The notes beneath the pieces were generated by a model. It was not told the origin of the DNA. It did not search any database and saw only the letters and a program-made list of their open reading frames with translations. The translations under genes and the position numbers were made by a program. DNA of 64,000 nucleotides from Chloracidobacterium sp. (lineage in GTDB: Bacteria; Acidobacteriota; Blastocatellia; Pyrinomonadales; Pyrinomonadaceae). Positions 41,561 through 50,447 of the stretch are shown piece after piece (within the stretch, counting starts at the first letter, position 1; the number at the start of each line of letters is the position of its first letter). The stretch is taken from contig JADJWM010000006.1 of assembly GCA_016716365.1 (NCBI GenBank), positions 1 through 64,000 of the forward strand, in the 5' to 3' direction.

Positions 41561-43537
41561 ATGAGATATCTTATTACGGGCGGATTCGCCCTTCTTCTAC
41601 TCTGCGTGGGCAGCGTCCACGCCCAACAAGCGACGCAGTTGCAGTTAGGAAAGCCTGTTAGCGCAACGCTGGCCGCGGACGGTGCAATAAAATACGAACT
41701 GAATTTACCAAAAGGTCACTTCGTCGCCGGTCGGGTGGATCAGGACGGTGTGGATGCAACGGTAACCGTTACAGATCCGGCAGGCAAGCCGGTATTCAAG
41801 GGCGCACGCGTGGGGCGTGGAGGACCGGAGGCGTTTGCGTTCGCGGCCGAATCGGCCGGCCGGTATGTGATCGAGGTTACACCGGCCACAGCGGGCAAAA
41901 GCGGCCCCGTGCGCGTGCAGCTCACGCGTTCTGAACCTGTCGCGACCACACCGGAAGGCAAGGTAGATCAGGCCGCCGCTCAGTTGTACAAAGACACGCC
42001 GGGAGCGGTCGTAGGAGTGATCAAGGGCGGCCAAGTGGTTTTCGTGAAAGGTTACGGTGCCGCGGATCTGACGAACGGGCTGCCGTTCACCCGGGAGACT
42101 CCAACCAATATCGGTTCCTCTTCAAAGCAGTTCACAGGGTTCGCCCTCGCCTTGCTGGCCTCGCGGAATAAGCTGTCTCTGGACGACGACGTGCGTAAGC
42201 ACATTCCCGAGCTCAAAGACTTCGGCAAGAAGATCACTGTGCGTCATCTCCTGACGCACACCACCGGCTACCGTGAGTTCATCAACACGCTGATCATCGA
42301 GGGGCGGCAGGTGCTGGAAGGTGATTACATCGCACCGGACGAACCGATCAAGGTGATCAACCGGCAGCCGACACTCCAGAATGAGCCCGGGGCGGAGTTC
42401 AACTACAACAACACGGCATTCAGTCTTGCAACCACGGTCGTAGAGCGAGTCACCGGCCGCCCATTCGCCGAATGGATGCGCGAAGAGGTCTTCCTACCGC
42501 TCGGCATGACCAAGACGTGGGTGCGCGCCAATCCGGGCCAGATCATCCCCGGACGATCGATCGGGTACATCGCGGGTGACTTCGGTTTCCGCGAAGTCAG
42601 GGATCTGCATGCTGCAGCGGGCGCCGGCGGGATCTATACAACGCCGGGCGATGTCGCCAAATGGATGAGCAATCTGAAGACCGGGAAGCTGGGCGGGCCG
42701 GAAGTGATCAAGGAGTTGACGACGTCGTTTGTTCTTAACGATGGAAAGCCGTCAAATTACGGTTACGGCGTGTTCATCGACACGAATCGCGGCTTAAAGC
42801 GGTGGCAGCACGGCGGAAATGATATCGCACACAGCTCTACGTTCGTGTACTACCCGGACCTCGACTCTGGGTATGTCGTATTCAGCAACTACCAAGGCGT
42901 TCCCGGAGGGATCGCCGGCGTCGTGGCAGAGGCCTTTTTTGGCCAACATATGAAGGCCCCCGAGAGCGCACCCGCGGCAGCAGGTGCGGGTGTTGACGTG
43001 CCGGTGGCGACACTGCGCCGCTATGCCGGCAAATACGAGATGTCGACGCTCGGCGGCATGCTCGTGACTGTCGAACTGCAGGGACGTGAGCTGCGGCTCC
43101 AGGTCGCGGGCCAGCCTGCGCTCCCGCTAAAAGCCACTTCAATGACCTCCTTCGAAGTGGTCGGAGCTCCGGCCAAGATCACATTCAACGCGGGAGCGGA
43201 TGGAACCGTGGAGGGAATCACTTTTCATCAGGGCGGAGAGCACCCCGGGAAACGCCTCGTTGAGAAATCGTCAGTGGACCTCAATAGCTTCACAGGCCGC
43301 TTCTTCAGCGAGGAACTGGAGACATTCTATGACCTGAGCGTTGAAGACGGAAAGCTCGTCATCCGGCACCGACGCTTCGGGCCGGTCACGTTGACGCACA
43401 CCAATGGGGACAACTTCTCGGGAACGCTGCCCGTGACCCAGGTCGCCTTCCAGCGCGATTCCGAAGGAAAGGTCACCGGATTCGAAGCCGGCAACGGGCG
43501 GGCACGCGGCATTGTCTTTAAGAAAGTCAGCCGCTAG
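41561..43537 (+). CDS. serine hydrolase (beta-lactamase/class C family) with N-terminal PPC-like domain
   Basis: 658 residues with a signal peptide (ending VHAQQ). Residues about 25-125 form a beta-sandwich resembling the bacterial pre-peptidase domain. The serine hydrolase domain has the SxxK nucleophile in NIGSSSKQFTGFALA, YxN in EFNYNNTAFS and a KTG-like HGGND region near residue 417. C-terminal lipocalin-like repeats (DUF3471 type) follow. Many such proteins are esterases or D-aminopeptidases; true beta-lactamase activity is not implied. Confidence 0.9.
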   Translation: MRYLITGGFALLLLCVGSVHAQQATQLQLGKPVSATLAADGAIKYELNLPKGHFVAGRVDQDGVDATVTVTDPAGKPVFKGARVGRGGPEAFAFAAESAGRYVIEVTPATAGKSGPVRVQLTRSEPVATTPEGKVDQAAAQLYKDTPGAVVGVIKGGQVVFVKGYGAADLTNGLPFTRETPTNIGSSSKQFTGFALALLASRNKLSLDDDVRKHIPELKDFGKKITVRHLLTHTTGYREFINTLIIEGRQVLEGDYIAPDEPIKVINRQPTLQNEPGAEFNYNNTAFSLATTVVERVTGRPFAEWMREEVFLPLGMTKTWVRANPGQIIPGRSIGYIAGDFGFREVRDLHAAAGAGGIYTTPGDVAKWMSNLKTGKLGGPEVIKELTTSFVLNDGKPSNYGYGVFIDTNRGLKRWQHGGNDIAHSSTFVYYPDLDSGYVVFSNYQGVPGGIAGVVAEAFFGQHMKAPESAPAAAGAGVDVPVATLRRYAGKYEMSTLGGMLVTVELQGRELRLQVAGQPALPLKATSMTSFEVVGAPAKITFNAGADGTVEGITFHQGGEHPGKRLVEKSSVDLNSFTGRFFSEELETFYDLSVEDGKLVIRHRRFGPVTLTHTNGDNFSGTLPVTQVAFQRDSEGKVTGFEAGNGRARGIVFKKVSR

Positions 43538-43611
43538 CCGCAATGCAGCCTACGATCATACAAGATCCGGCGTTTGGGGCAGAACGCTGTGCCGCGCGTG
43601 GTCGCGGCGCC

Positions 43612-44607
43612 TCAAGGTTTGAGCGCCGTGACGAAAGCCGCCGGATCGTCCACGCTCAGGCGGATCAGGCTCCCTCTCCGCGTAAATCCGTAAATACCGA
43701 AGATATCGATCGGCTCCAGCAGCGTTAAGCAGACGTTGGGCTGCGACATTCCTCCAAGTGTCAGGAGGTCGATCCCGCCGTCTGCATCTTCCACCCGCGT
43801 TATCCGCTCGGCCGACTCGATCGCCTCCCGCATGATCACTGCATCACCAAGAACTCCGCAGCGGAGACGCACTTCAGTTTCTGTAACAACGATCGGCCTA
43901 AGCCTAAGGGCCTTCGTATGGGCGAAGATCTGCAGGGCAAAATAGGCACTTAACGCGGTTGCGATCCAGGCAAGCGTCTCGCTCCACAGTGCAAGAAGCA
44001 GGTGGAAGACAACAGTTTCAGCAAGGATCAGAAAGAGGAAGATCGATAGTATAAGGATCGGCGAGTTTTGCAGATGATAGGTGAAGCCCGCTTCTGGCTT
44101 TTTGCGCCAAGCCGCGAGAGCGTAAACCAAGACCGCAACCTCGAACGCTGCCGCCCGAGCAAGTGCCGGAGGTTTTAGCTCACGCGTGAACGCATTTCGC
44201 AGCCGTTCCATCAGGTCCCGCCCATCCGATCTCTCATCCAGATAGGCTTTGCGAGTCCGATAGATCCGGAATCCCAGATAACCGAGTCCCAGCAGTTCGA
44301 TGGCGGGGATCGCAATAACCGCTGCGAAACCGAGCGGCCCGACTCCATCCGGAAGAACCGACGAGGCGATGAAAAAACAAGCGAAGAATAGTGGGACAAC
44401 AGTTATACGCGGGACCGCTGTCTTTCTTATCAAGAGAAAATAGACGACCGGGAAGGTTACGAGAAAATCGATCGCGAGCGCGGTGGGGATCAGATCGTCG
44501 GCCGCCATCAGCGAGCTCTGGGAGATGGCGATAAGCCCGGCGAAAAGCGATAAGAGTATGCCGATCTTTATCGTCCAGATCGCCGTTCGACTCGCGAGTA
44601 GGTTCAT
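43612..44607 (-). CDS. multi-pass membrane protein, unknown
   Basis: 331 residues with about eight predicted hydrophobic segments (for example IGILLSLFAGLIAI, LIPTALAIDFLVTFPVVYFL, ILILSIFLFLILAETVVFHL). The last 90 residues are soluble and beta-rich (RLRCGVLGDAVIMREAIESA). No family recognised. Start taken at ATG 44607, which touches the stop of hldD (44609), so the two are coupled. A role in the envelope is suggested only by context. Confidence 0.75.
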   Translation of the reverse strand: MNLLASRTAIWTIKIGILLSLFAGLIAISQSSLMAADDLIPTALAIDFLVTFPVVYFLLIRKTAVPRITVVPLFFACFFIASSVLPDGVGPLGFAAVIAIPAIELLGLGYLGFRIYRTRKAYLDERSDGRDLMERLRNAFTRELKPPALARAAAFEVAVLVYALAAWRKKPEAGFTYHLQNSPILILSIFLFLILAETVVFHLLLALWSETLAWIATALSAYFALQIFAHTKALRLRPIVVTETEVRLRCGVLGDAVIMREAIESAERITRVEDADGGIDLLTLGGMSQPNVCLTLLEPIDIFGIYGFTRRGSLIRLSVDDPAAFVTALKP

Positions 44608-44608
44608 T

Positions 44609-45625
44609 TCACTCTCTCTCCTCTCCGTCCCCGAGGTGCAAACCCGGTACAAGATAGTTTCTCACATAATCCTGGACGGCAGCGTCAAGCGGCGTGGTCT
44701 CGGCGGTGTATCCGGCATCGCGAATGCGGGTGAGGTCTGCCTGCGTGTGATATTGGTATCGATCGCGAAGCTGCTCGGGCATGTCGATGAATTCCACGTT
44801 CCTGGGCGCGTCCAATGCGGCGAAGATCGCGTCCGCAAGGGTGTTCCAGGTGTTCATCCGGCCGGAACCGACATTGAACAAACCGCCCGTACTGTCGGAA
44901 CCCGAACCGGCAGCAAGGGGTTCCATAAAGTGCAGCGTCATATCGACCGCGTCCTTTACATAAACAAAATCGCGGCCGAACTCGCCGTCCTTGTATCCGG
45001 GATCCGCGCTCTTGAAAAGCTGCAGGCTTCCCGTTGCGCGGATCTGATCGAACGCCTTGTTGACAAGCGAGCGCATATCGCCTTTGTGGCCTTCGTTCGG
45101 GCCGAAGACGTTGAAATACTTGAGCCCCACGATCCGGTCGAACAGCCCGTGTCGCGCCGCCCATTGATCGAACAGGTGCTTTGAATACCCGTAAACATTC
45201 AGCGGCCGCAGACGTTCCAGACCCTCCGTAACGTCCTCCATCCCGGCGGAACCGTCACCGTATGTTGCCGCCGACGAAGCGTAAATGAAACGGATCCCGT
45301 TCGTCACCGCGAATTCGGCCACGTGCTTTGTGTATTGAAAGTTATTGCGGAGCATAAAGTCCGCATCGGTCTCTGTGGTCGAAGAGCACGCGCCGAGGTG
45401 AAAGATCGTCTCGGCGTCTTGGTAATCGTCGATGAAATCAAGGAAATCGACCGCCTCGATGTAGTCGGCAAACCGCAGCGGAGCGAGGTTTTTCCACTTG
45501 TCGGTACGGTCCATTCGGTCGACGATCAGGATGTCGTCGAAACCCATCTCATTCAGCCGCCAAACGACCGCACTCCCGATAAATCCGGCCCCGCCTGTAA
45601 CAATAATCTTCTGTGCTAGACTCAT
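44609..45625 (-). CDS. hldD: ADP-L-glycero-D-manno-heptose 6-epimerase
   Basis: 338-residue extended SDR that makes the heptose donor for the LPS inner core. NAD(P) site TGGAGFIGSAVV, catalytic Tyr-x3-Lys in LNVYGYSKHLFD, Ser/Thr in YASSAATYGDG, and the family-specific substrate loop VVGLKYFNVFGPNE-type (IVGLKYFNVFGPNEGHKG). Its presence implies a Gram-negative outer membrane with heptose. Its first 46 codons are duplicated at 47088-46960 in a chimeric open frame. Confidence 0.95.
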   Translation of the reverse strand: MSLAQKIIVTGGAGFIGSAVVWRLNEMGFDDILIVDRMDRTDKWKNLAPLRFADYIEAVDFLDFIDDYQDAETIFHLGACSSTTETDADFMLRNNFQYTKHVAEFAVTNGIRFIYASSAATYGDGSAGMEDVTEGLERLRPLNVYGYSKHLFDQWAARHGLFDRIVGLKYFNVFGPNEGHKGDMRSLVNKAFDQIRATGSLQLFKSADPGYKDGEFGRDFVYVKDAVDMTLHFMEPLAAGSGSDSTGGLFNVGSGRMNTWNTLADAIFAALDAPRNVEFIDMPEQLRDRYQYHTQADLTRIRDAGYTAETTPLDAAVQDYVRNYLVPGLHLGDGEERE

Positions 45626-45661
45626 CGCATCTGAAACACGCTTTTCAGGAGTATAAAAGAT

Positions 45662-46273
45662 ATGATCGTTGAACGCACTCGGATTCGGACATTGTCTTTG
45701 ATACTAGTGTTTACTTTTCTTTTTATTAGTACTGGATGTCATCAGACTCCTCGAGTTGTGTTTTCGTCCGCGGATCCTACGGCCACTCCCAATCGTAGAC
45801 CGAACTTTCGGCCGGACGGAGGATATGAACCTTCTGCGAAATTTGGCGACAGCTTTAGGAATATTGTGTGGATTTCGGTTATCACCGGAAGCGGTGTCGG
45901 TTACGGAACTGCCTGTGCTCCAAAACCCTGCAACCCGCCTCCAACACCTCCCGTAGGTGAACGGGTGAACTGGGTATCACAAACACCCCGAGGTCTTCTG
46001 GTCACAAAAGAGAGCCTGTTCGAGTGGAAGGATGAAGATTTGTCTGCCACTCGCGTGCATTTCACGACTGAATCCGTAAATGGCACCCACTACAGATTTT
46101 CGGGCCGATTCCTGATCGATGGAGATTTCGAAGAGTTGAAGCCTACTGAACCTGTTTTGACCGGGCACCTCGTTAGTTTCATAAACGGAAAAATCAGCGC
46201 TGAGGAAGACGTGTCGTTTACCTGGTTTAGTTGGAAAGAAGTAGATCCAAAAACCTTCCGTCGAAGGAAGTAG
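45662..46273 (+). CDS. putative lipoprotein, function unknown
   Basis: 203 residues. Signal peptide with lipobox STGC (cysteine about residue 26), then a proline-rich low-complexity region (PTATPNRRPNFRPDGG) and a second short Cys-Pro-rich stretch (TACAPKPCNPPPTPP), followed by a beta-rich end. No family recognised. It is divergent from hldD. Lower GC than the surrounding core genes, consistent with an accessory gene. Confidence 0.65.
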   Translation: MIVERTRIRTLSLILVFTFLFISTGCHQTPRVVFSSADPTATPNRRPNFRPDGGYEPSAKFGDSFRNIVWISVITGSGVGYGTACAPKPCNPPPTPPVGERVNWVSQTPRGLLVTKESLFEWKDEDLSATRVHFTTESVNGTHYRFSGRFLIDGDFEELKPTEPVLTGHLVSFINGKISAEEDVSFTWFSWKEVDPKTFRRRK

Positions 46274-46300
46274 CTATTGCAGTTCTTAGCTATTCGATTC

Positions 46301-46345
46301 CTACCGACCCAAAATATAAGCAAACATCAGCGGAGCGACGAGCGA
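46301..46345 (-). pseudogene. fragment resembling the deoxyhypusine synthase C-terminus
   Basis: On the minus strand 14 codons read SLVAPLMFAYILGR followed by TAG, nearly the same as the last residues of the deoxyhypusine synthase homologue at 50448 (SIVAPLMFAYILGW). It lies 15 bp downstream of the parE stop. With the copy at 46924-46959 it brackets the ParDE genes in the same orientation. Confidence 0.55.
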
Positions 46346-46360
46346 GACTCTGGACCAATT

Positions 46361-46660
46361 TTACAACTTCCCAAGTACATCCTCGGTCTTTTTCGGATCG
46401 CGTCGATCGTCAAGGACCGCGTAAACATCTACATTCGAACCTTCCTTTCGATAGTAGATCGAGTAAGGAAACTTCGTACAAACCAATCGGTAGTAAGACT
46501 CGTTATGCTTTTGGTGAATGCCCGCGCAAATATTTAGCGATCTGAGGTCGGACATTATCGAGGAAAGAAAATAAGCGCCTAGTCCGGGTTGCTGGCGTTC
46601 GTAGAACCTAATCCCGTTCGCAACTGTCCTCCTTGCAGAACGAAGTACTCGGATCCTCAT
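46361..46660 (-). CDS. parE: ParE/RelE-type toxin
   Basis: 99 residues of the ParE/RelE toxin superfamily: N-terminal helix pair (RSARRTVANGIRFYERQQPG), then the strand-rich C-terminal half (YYRLVCTKFPYSIYYRKEG, VDVYAVLDDRRDPKKTED) with the typical ending containing the DxRRDP-like motif. Members poison gyrase or cut mRNA on ribosomes. The ATG overlaps the upstream antitoxin stop by four bases. Flanked by gene fragments. Confidence 0.88.
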   Translation of the reverse strand: MRIRVLRSARRTVANGIRFYERQQPGLGAYFLSSIMSDLRSLNICAGIHQKHNESYYRLVCTKFPYSIYYRKEGSNVDVYAVLDDRRDPKKTEDVLGKL

Positions 46661-46881
46661 TTCAAATCGCTACGTAGATCGTTCTCAAATTCTTCGAGGT
46701 TAACAAAAGAATCCTCTCCATTTGCGATCGCCTGTTCACGTTCTTCAAGGTAGCGAAGGTGCCAATCGGGCGGCTCATGGTTGACGTTTCTCTCGCTCAT
46801 ACTTTTCCAGAGAGCTTCCATCAGTTCGATCTGCTGCGCTGGAGTCATCTCGTCAATATCCGGTATCGTCTGCACGGTCAT
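46657..46881 (-). CDS. ParD-like antitoxin (addiction module family)
   Basis: 74 residues: IPDIDEMTPAQQIELMEALW is the helical N-terminus of the widespread short antitoxin family, followed by PPDWHLRYLEEREQAIANGE, a standard ending that wraps the toxin. ATG at 46881; a TTG two codons earlier is possible. It overlaps parE by four bases. Confidence 0.88.
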   Translation of the reverse strand: MTVQTIPDIDEMTPAQQIELMEALWKSMSERNVNHEPPDWHLRYLEEREQAIANGEDSFVNLEEFENDLRSDLK

Positions 46882-46923
46882 AAGCAAATTGTAACACAGC
46901 GAGTCGGACGCGAATTTAGTAGA

Positions 46924-47088
46924 TCACCAGCCCAAGATATAAGTAAACATCAGCGGAGCCAGGTTTTTCCACTTGTCTGTGCGGTCCATTCGGTCGACGA
47001 TCAGGATGTCGTCGAAACCCATTTCATTCAGCCGCCAAACGACCGCACTCCCGATAAATCCGGCCCCGCCGGTCACGATGATCTTCAT
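46924..47088 (-). CDS. 54-codon chimera: hldD N-terminus fused to deoxyhypusine-synthase C-terminal tail
   Basis: Intact small frame from ATG 47088 to TGA 46924. Residues 3-46 repeat hldD (IIVTGGAGFIGSAVVWRLNE ... DKWKNLAPL) almost without change, and the last eight residues switch to MFTYILGW, the end of the deoxyhypusine synthase homologue 3.4 kb away. The switch falls at APL, present in both proteins, suggesting recombination at a shared word. It cannot be a functional epimerase. Either a decaying gene remnant or a recombination scar beside the ParDE module. Confidence 0.7.
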   Translation of the reverse strand: MKIIVTGGAGFIGSAVVWRLNEMGFDDILIVDRMDRTDKWKNLAPLMFTYILGW

Positions 47089-47156
47089 GTGTTGCGCCGC
47101 AGATCTTGCGAACCTAGTATTTCGGATCGGCCTCGCCCACGCAAACTGAGTTAGCC

Positions 47157-47495
47157 CTAACCCAAGCGCGCGACGACCTTTCCCTTTATATATTCTCTCG
47201 CCACGGCGCCGTAGTGTCGACTGTCCGTGCTGTCGTCAAGATTGTCGCCGACCAGGTAATAATGGCCGCGTTCGTTGATCCTCTCGACGCGCTTCACGAC
47301 CTCGGTTACCTGTTCGATCGGATGCCGAGCTACCACGATATCGCCGACCTCGATCTCCGCATCGCGGTCGACCAGGACCACTTCGCCGTCTCGCAGAGTT
47401 GGGTTCATCGAAGTGCCCTCGCAAATGTACTTGAAGCGAGTCCCGAAAAAGACCAGTGCTTTTTCGTAATAGCTCGCCTTGGGAAGTTCTTTCAT
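47157..47495 (-). CDS. S26-family signal-peptidase-like protease
   Basis: 112 residues, much shorter than LepB and without membrane helices. Catalytic Ser in CEGTSMNPTLRDGE and general-base Lys in EVVKRVERI; the end LVGDNLDDSTDSRHYGAV is the conserved box E (GDN...SxDSR). Similar mini-S26 proteins include nickel superoxide dismutase maturation proteases. Start at ATG 47495 (MKELPKAS); a longer frame runs antisense-like into the monooxygenase gene. It ends 21 bp past the monooxygenase. Confidence 0.85.
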   Translation of the reverse strand: MKELPKASYYEKALVFFGTRFKYICEGTSMNPTLRDGEVVLVDRDAEIEVGDIVVARHPIEQVTEVVKRVERINERGHYYLVGDNLDDSTDSRHYGAVAREYIKGKVVARLG

Positions 47496-47515
47496 TCTCG
47501 ATCTCTTGCCGCATC

Positions 47516-49018
47516 TCAGCGGAACTCCATCGTCCCGTCGTCCAGCCGGCCGTACCTTATCATCCTTACGTCCTTGAAGTAATTTTGGTGCAGCCGCCAC
47601 GGCATTTTCGAACCCTGGCTGGGCATTTCGTGCAAAGCGCGGAGGACATATCCAGAATTGAAATCGAGTGCCGGTTCGGGCCGGACGCCGGGATCCCTTA
47701 GACGCGGTGTGCAGCTCGCAAACCCTTTCTCGTCCATGTAATTGATCAGCCGGCAGACGTACTCGCTGGTCAGGTCGCACTTCAGCGTCCACGACGCGTT
47801 TGTGTAGCCGAAAGCCTGTGCAAGATTCGGCACGTCGTTATACATCATGCCTTTGTAGGCGATCTTCTTCGAAAGATCGACTTTCTCGCCGTCGACGACA
47901 AGCGTGAGGCCGGACATGATCTTCAGCACAAGACCGGTCGCTGTGACGATGATGTCCGCTTTCAGTTCTTCGCCGTTCGTCAGCTTTACGCCGCCCGAGG
48001 TAAATTCGGCGATCTCGCCGGTCACGACCGAGGCTCGTCCGTCGCGTATCGAGGCGAACAGATCAGAATCCGGCACAAGGCAAAGCCGCTGGTCCCAGGG
48101 GTTGTATTTCGGTCGAAAATGCTCCAGATACTCGTCGCCGAGTTCGTTTCTGACGCCTTTTTCGACCAGCCTTTTCATGATCGAGGGTCGTTTCTTCGAC
48201 AACTCATAAAAGAACATCTGCCGAAGCACGTTCTTCCACCTAGTCGCGGCATATGCGGCCTTTTCCGGAAGCAGGGACCGCAATGTATTCGCTATCCGGT
48301 CCTGAGCGGGCATCGAGACGACGTAGGTCGGCGAACGCTGAAGCATCGTCACATGTTCGGCCGTTTCAGCCATCGCAGGGACCAGAGTCACCGCCGTCGC
48401 ACCGCTGCCGATCACCAAAACACGCCTCCCCGCGTAGTCCAGATCTTCGGGCCACTTCTGGGGATGCACCACGACGCCTTCGAACTTTTCAAAGCCCGGC
48501 CATTCAGGCGTATAGCCCTCTTCATATTTATAATAGCCGGTGCAGAGATAGAGAAATTTGCAGCTAAACTCCACCGTTCTCGTTCCGGTGAGTTCGCCTT
48601 CGATCTCATCGCTTCCGGCCTTTGCGTCTTTGCGGCTTTGCGGGAGATCTTCCGTTATTTCGACCTCAACCCGCCATCTCGCCTCTTCAGAGTTCCACTC
48701 CGCTCGCCTCACACGATGTCCGTAGCGAATTTCCTTGTCAAGATCGTACTCGCTTGCAGTGTCCCGAATGTACTTCAATATCGCCGGAGCATCCGCGATC
48801 GCCTTGCCGTCCCGCCACGGCCGAAACCGGTACCCGAGCGTGTACATGTCCGAATCCGACCGCACGCCTGGATACCGGAACAGGTCCCACGTCCCGCCCA
48901 TCGCCTCGCGGCCCTCAAGGATCGCAAAAGTCTTGTCGGGGCAGTTCATCCGCAAATGAGCCCCGGCCCCGATCCCGGAAAGCCCTGCGCCTACGATAAG
49001 GACGTCGAAATGCTGCAT
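47516..49018 (-). CDS. Baeyer-Villiger-type flavin monooxygenase
   Basis: 500 residues. FAD site VLIVGAGLSGIGAGAHLR, FAD-associated GGTWDLFRYPGVRSDSDM, the Baeyer-Villiger fingerprint FEGVVVHPQKWPED (F-x-G-x3-H-x3-W-P) and NADPH site VLVIGSGATAVTLVP. It should insert one oxygen atom next to a ketone using NADPH and O2. Start at ATG 49018 (MQHFDVLIVG); upstream residues have no family match. Neighbouring genes give no substrate hint. Confidence 0.92.
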   Translation of the reverse strand: MQHFDVLIVGAGLSGIGAGAHLRMNCPDKTFAILEGREAMGGTWDLFRYPGVRSDSDMYTLGYRFRPWRDGKAIADAPAILKYIRDTASEYDLDKEIRYGHRVRRAEWNSEEARWRVEVEITEDLPQSRKDAKAGSDEIEGELTGTRTVEFSCKFLYLCTGYYKYEEGYTPEWPGFEKFEGVVVHPQKWPEDLDYAGRRVLVIGSGATAVTLVPAMAETAEHVTMLQRSPTYVVSMPAQDRIANTLRSLLPEKAAYAATRWKNVLRQMFFYELSKKRPSIMKRLVEKGVRNELGDEYLEHFRPKYNPWDQRLCLVPDSDLFASIRDGRASVVTGEIAEFTSGGVKLTNGEELKADIIVTATGLVLKIMSGLTLVVDGEKVDLSKKIAYKGMMYNDVPNLAQAFGYTNASWTLKCDLTSEYVCRLINYMDEKGFASCTPRLRDPGVRPEPALDFNSGYVLRALHEMPSQGSKMPWRLHQNYFKDVRMIRYGRLDDGTMEFR

Positions 49019-49058
49019 ATGAACCGAGTTACGCTCAAGGAGATGGTATAATAATAAC

Positions 49059-49271
49059 GTGAATATCGACGAGGTAAGAATAGACAGGTCCGCCATCGCC
49101 GCCTTCGCCAGCTTCGAACAAGCCGACGAAGCGGACAGGGCTCATTGGCGCGATGCCTCCATCTCCGAACGCCTTCTCGCCCTTGAACTGATGCGTCAGT
49201 CCGCCTATGGATACAACGATCCGGCTACCCCAAGACTTCAAAAAGTTCTTGAAATTGTTAGAGGAGAATGA
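49059..49271 (+). CDS. small protein of a nucleotidyltransferase-linked pair
   Basis: 70 residues beginning with GTG after AAGGAGATGG. Sequence type: NIDEVRIDRSAIAAFASFEQ and SISERLLALELMRQSAYGYN...TPRLQKVLEIV. I recognise this as the short partner that typically precedes and overlaps a small nucleotidyltransferase gene. Here the partner is truncated (see 49207-49296). Possibly a toxin-antitoxin remnant. Compare family size: normal. Confidence 0.7.
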   Translation: MNIDEVRIDRSAIAAFASFEQADEADRAHWRDASISERLLALELMRQSAYGYNDPATPRLQKVLEIVRGE

Positions 49272-49296
49272 GGTCGAATACCTTGTCATCGACTGA
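49207..49296 (+). pseudogene. truncated nucleotidyltransferase start, 29 codons
   Basis: Overlapping the small gene in another frame, ATG 49207 opens MDTTIRLPQDFKKFLKLLEE then NEVEYLVID-stop. Full-length relatives continue ...YLxIGGYAV... into the nucleotidyltransferase fold; here a stop follows YLVID and the catalytic GG...DxD part is missing. It is a remnant of the second gene of the pair. Confidence 0.6.
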
Positions 49297-49356
49297 GTCG
49301 CTCCGCAACGCCCGGCCAATACAACTCCCTACAATTCTTCGAATCTAAGCAAACAT

Positions 49357-50409
49357 ATGTCCAATCGAATTTGGATCACTTCAATTGTGTGCACAGTTCT
49401 TTCCGTAGCTGCGGCCGCACAGGAATTTAGAGAGAAGGAAATGCTGCCGGACGAAGTAATGAAGCAAATCGTCCAGAGGATCTTGCGCTATCAATTCAAA
49501 CCGCGAAACAAGCCAATACTGATCCCGCTTGCAGAATCATCGGTAAAACGTGAATGGCTTCCTGAGATCAGAAATGTAGGCTTTACGTTTGTGCCGGATG
49601 AACAAGTGCCGGATCACGAGAAGGGCGTTTTCCTTTTTGAGGGTCCGGAACGAGATGGCGATGCCTACGCGATAAAGGTGGGTTGGGGTGATCTCGACTG
49701 TTTTGCCGACGGGACTTGGTGGAAATTCAGGATCGTGTCGGGCACGGTGAGACTTTGGCCAATTGGTACATGGGGCCGCGGATGCGGTAGTTCCGGAAGT
49801 GAGCCCATGCCTGTTCGTGGGTTGGAACTTGGCCGCGTCAGCCCGAACGAATTAACCGGATATGAGTTCTTTTCAAAAGGAAAGCTGAAGGAAATTCGTA
49901 TGGGCATTTCGACTCGTGAAGATCTTATTCGGATTTTCAGTAGTGATTGTTCAGATGGCTGCGACTATGACCCTAACTGGACGCTTTGGACGGAATACCT
50001 TTCCGACGGCCTTGCGTGGACCACAGAAATTGGAGATGAGAAGACGGAGTTTTTCGCAAAAGAGCCCCTTGTCGGAAGGCTGGGTTCAGTAACACTTCGT
50101 CCAAAGAAGCCGTTCACATTTAGACGCGCCGCCTTTCCAACTAGGCGATTTGCTCACGGAAAGTCAATGGCAATCGGTGACGCATGGGGAATAAACGGGT
50201 TCGAAGGAGCAGTACACACCAGCTATGACATATACGCTGACGGTTACGGACTGACTTACCTCTTATTCGACGAAGAAACCTTCAACAACTTGAAAAACAA
50301 ACCAAAGAACGAAAGAAAACGGGAGAAAGGCGAACTCATCGAAATCGAATACTCAATACCCGAGTCATTAAATAACACGGTCTATCGCACCCGTCGGGTA
50401 CCGAAATAA
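49357..50409 (+). CDS. exported hypothetical protein
   Basis: 350 residues, signal peptide (residues 1-22, ending AAAAQ). Mature protein has two recognisable halves: a first part with an FVPDEQVPDHEKGVFLFEGP stretch and a second with a short Cys-rich loop (SDCSDGCDYDP), preceded by KLKEIRMGISTREDLIRIFS resembling a SmpA/OmlA-like BamE fold segment. I do not assign a family. Lower GC than its neighbours. Confidence 0.68.
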   Translation: MSNRIWITSIVCTVLSVAAAAQEFREKEMLPDEVMKQIVQRILRYQFKPRNKPILIPLAESSVKREWLPEIRNVGFTFVPDEQVPDHEKGVFLFEGPERDGDAYAIKVGWGDLDCFADGTWWKFRIVSGTVRLWPIGTWGRGCGSSGSEPMPVRGLELGRVSPNELTGYEFFSKGKLKEIRMGISTREDLIRIFSSDCSDGCDYDPNWTLWTEYLSDGLAWTTEIGDEKTEFFAKEPLVGRLGSVTLRPKKPFTFRRAAFPTRRFAHGKSMAIGDAWGINGFEGAVHTSYDIYADGYGLTYLLFDEETFNNLKNKPKNERKREKGELIEIEYSIPESLNNTVYRTRRVPK

Positions 50410-50447
50410 ATCGATCAAATTCCGAAGGCTGGACTATGAGGGTTTCG

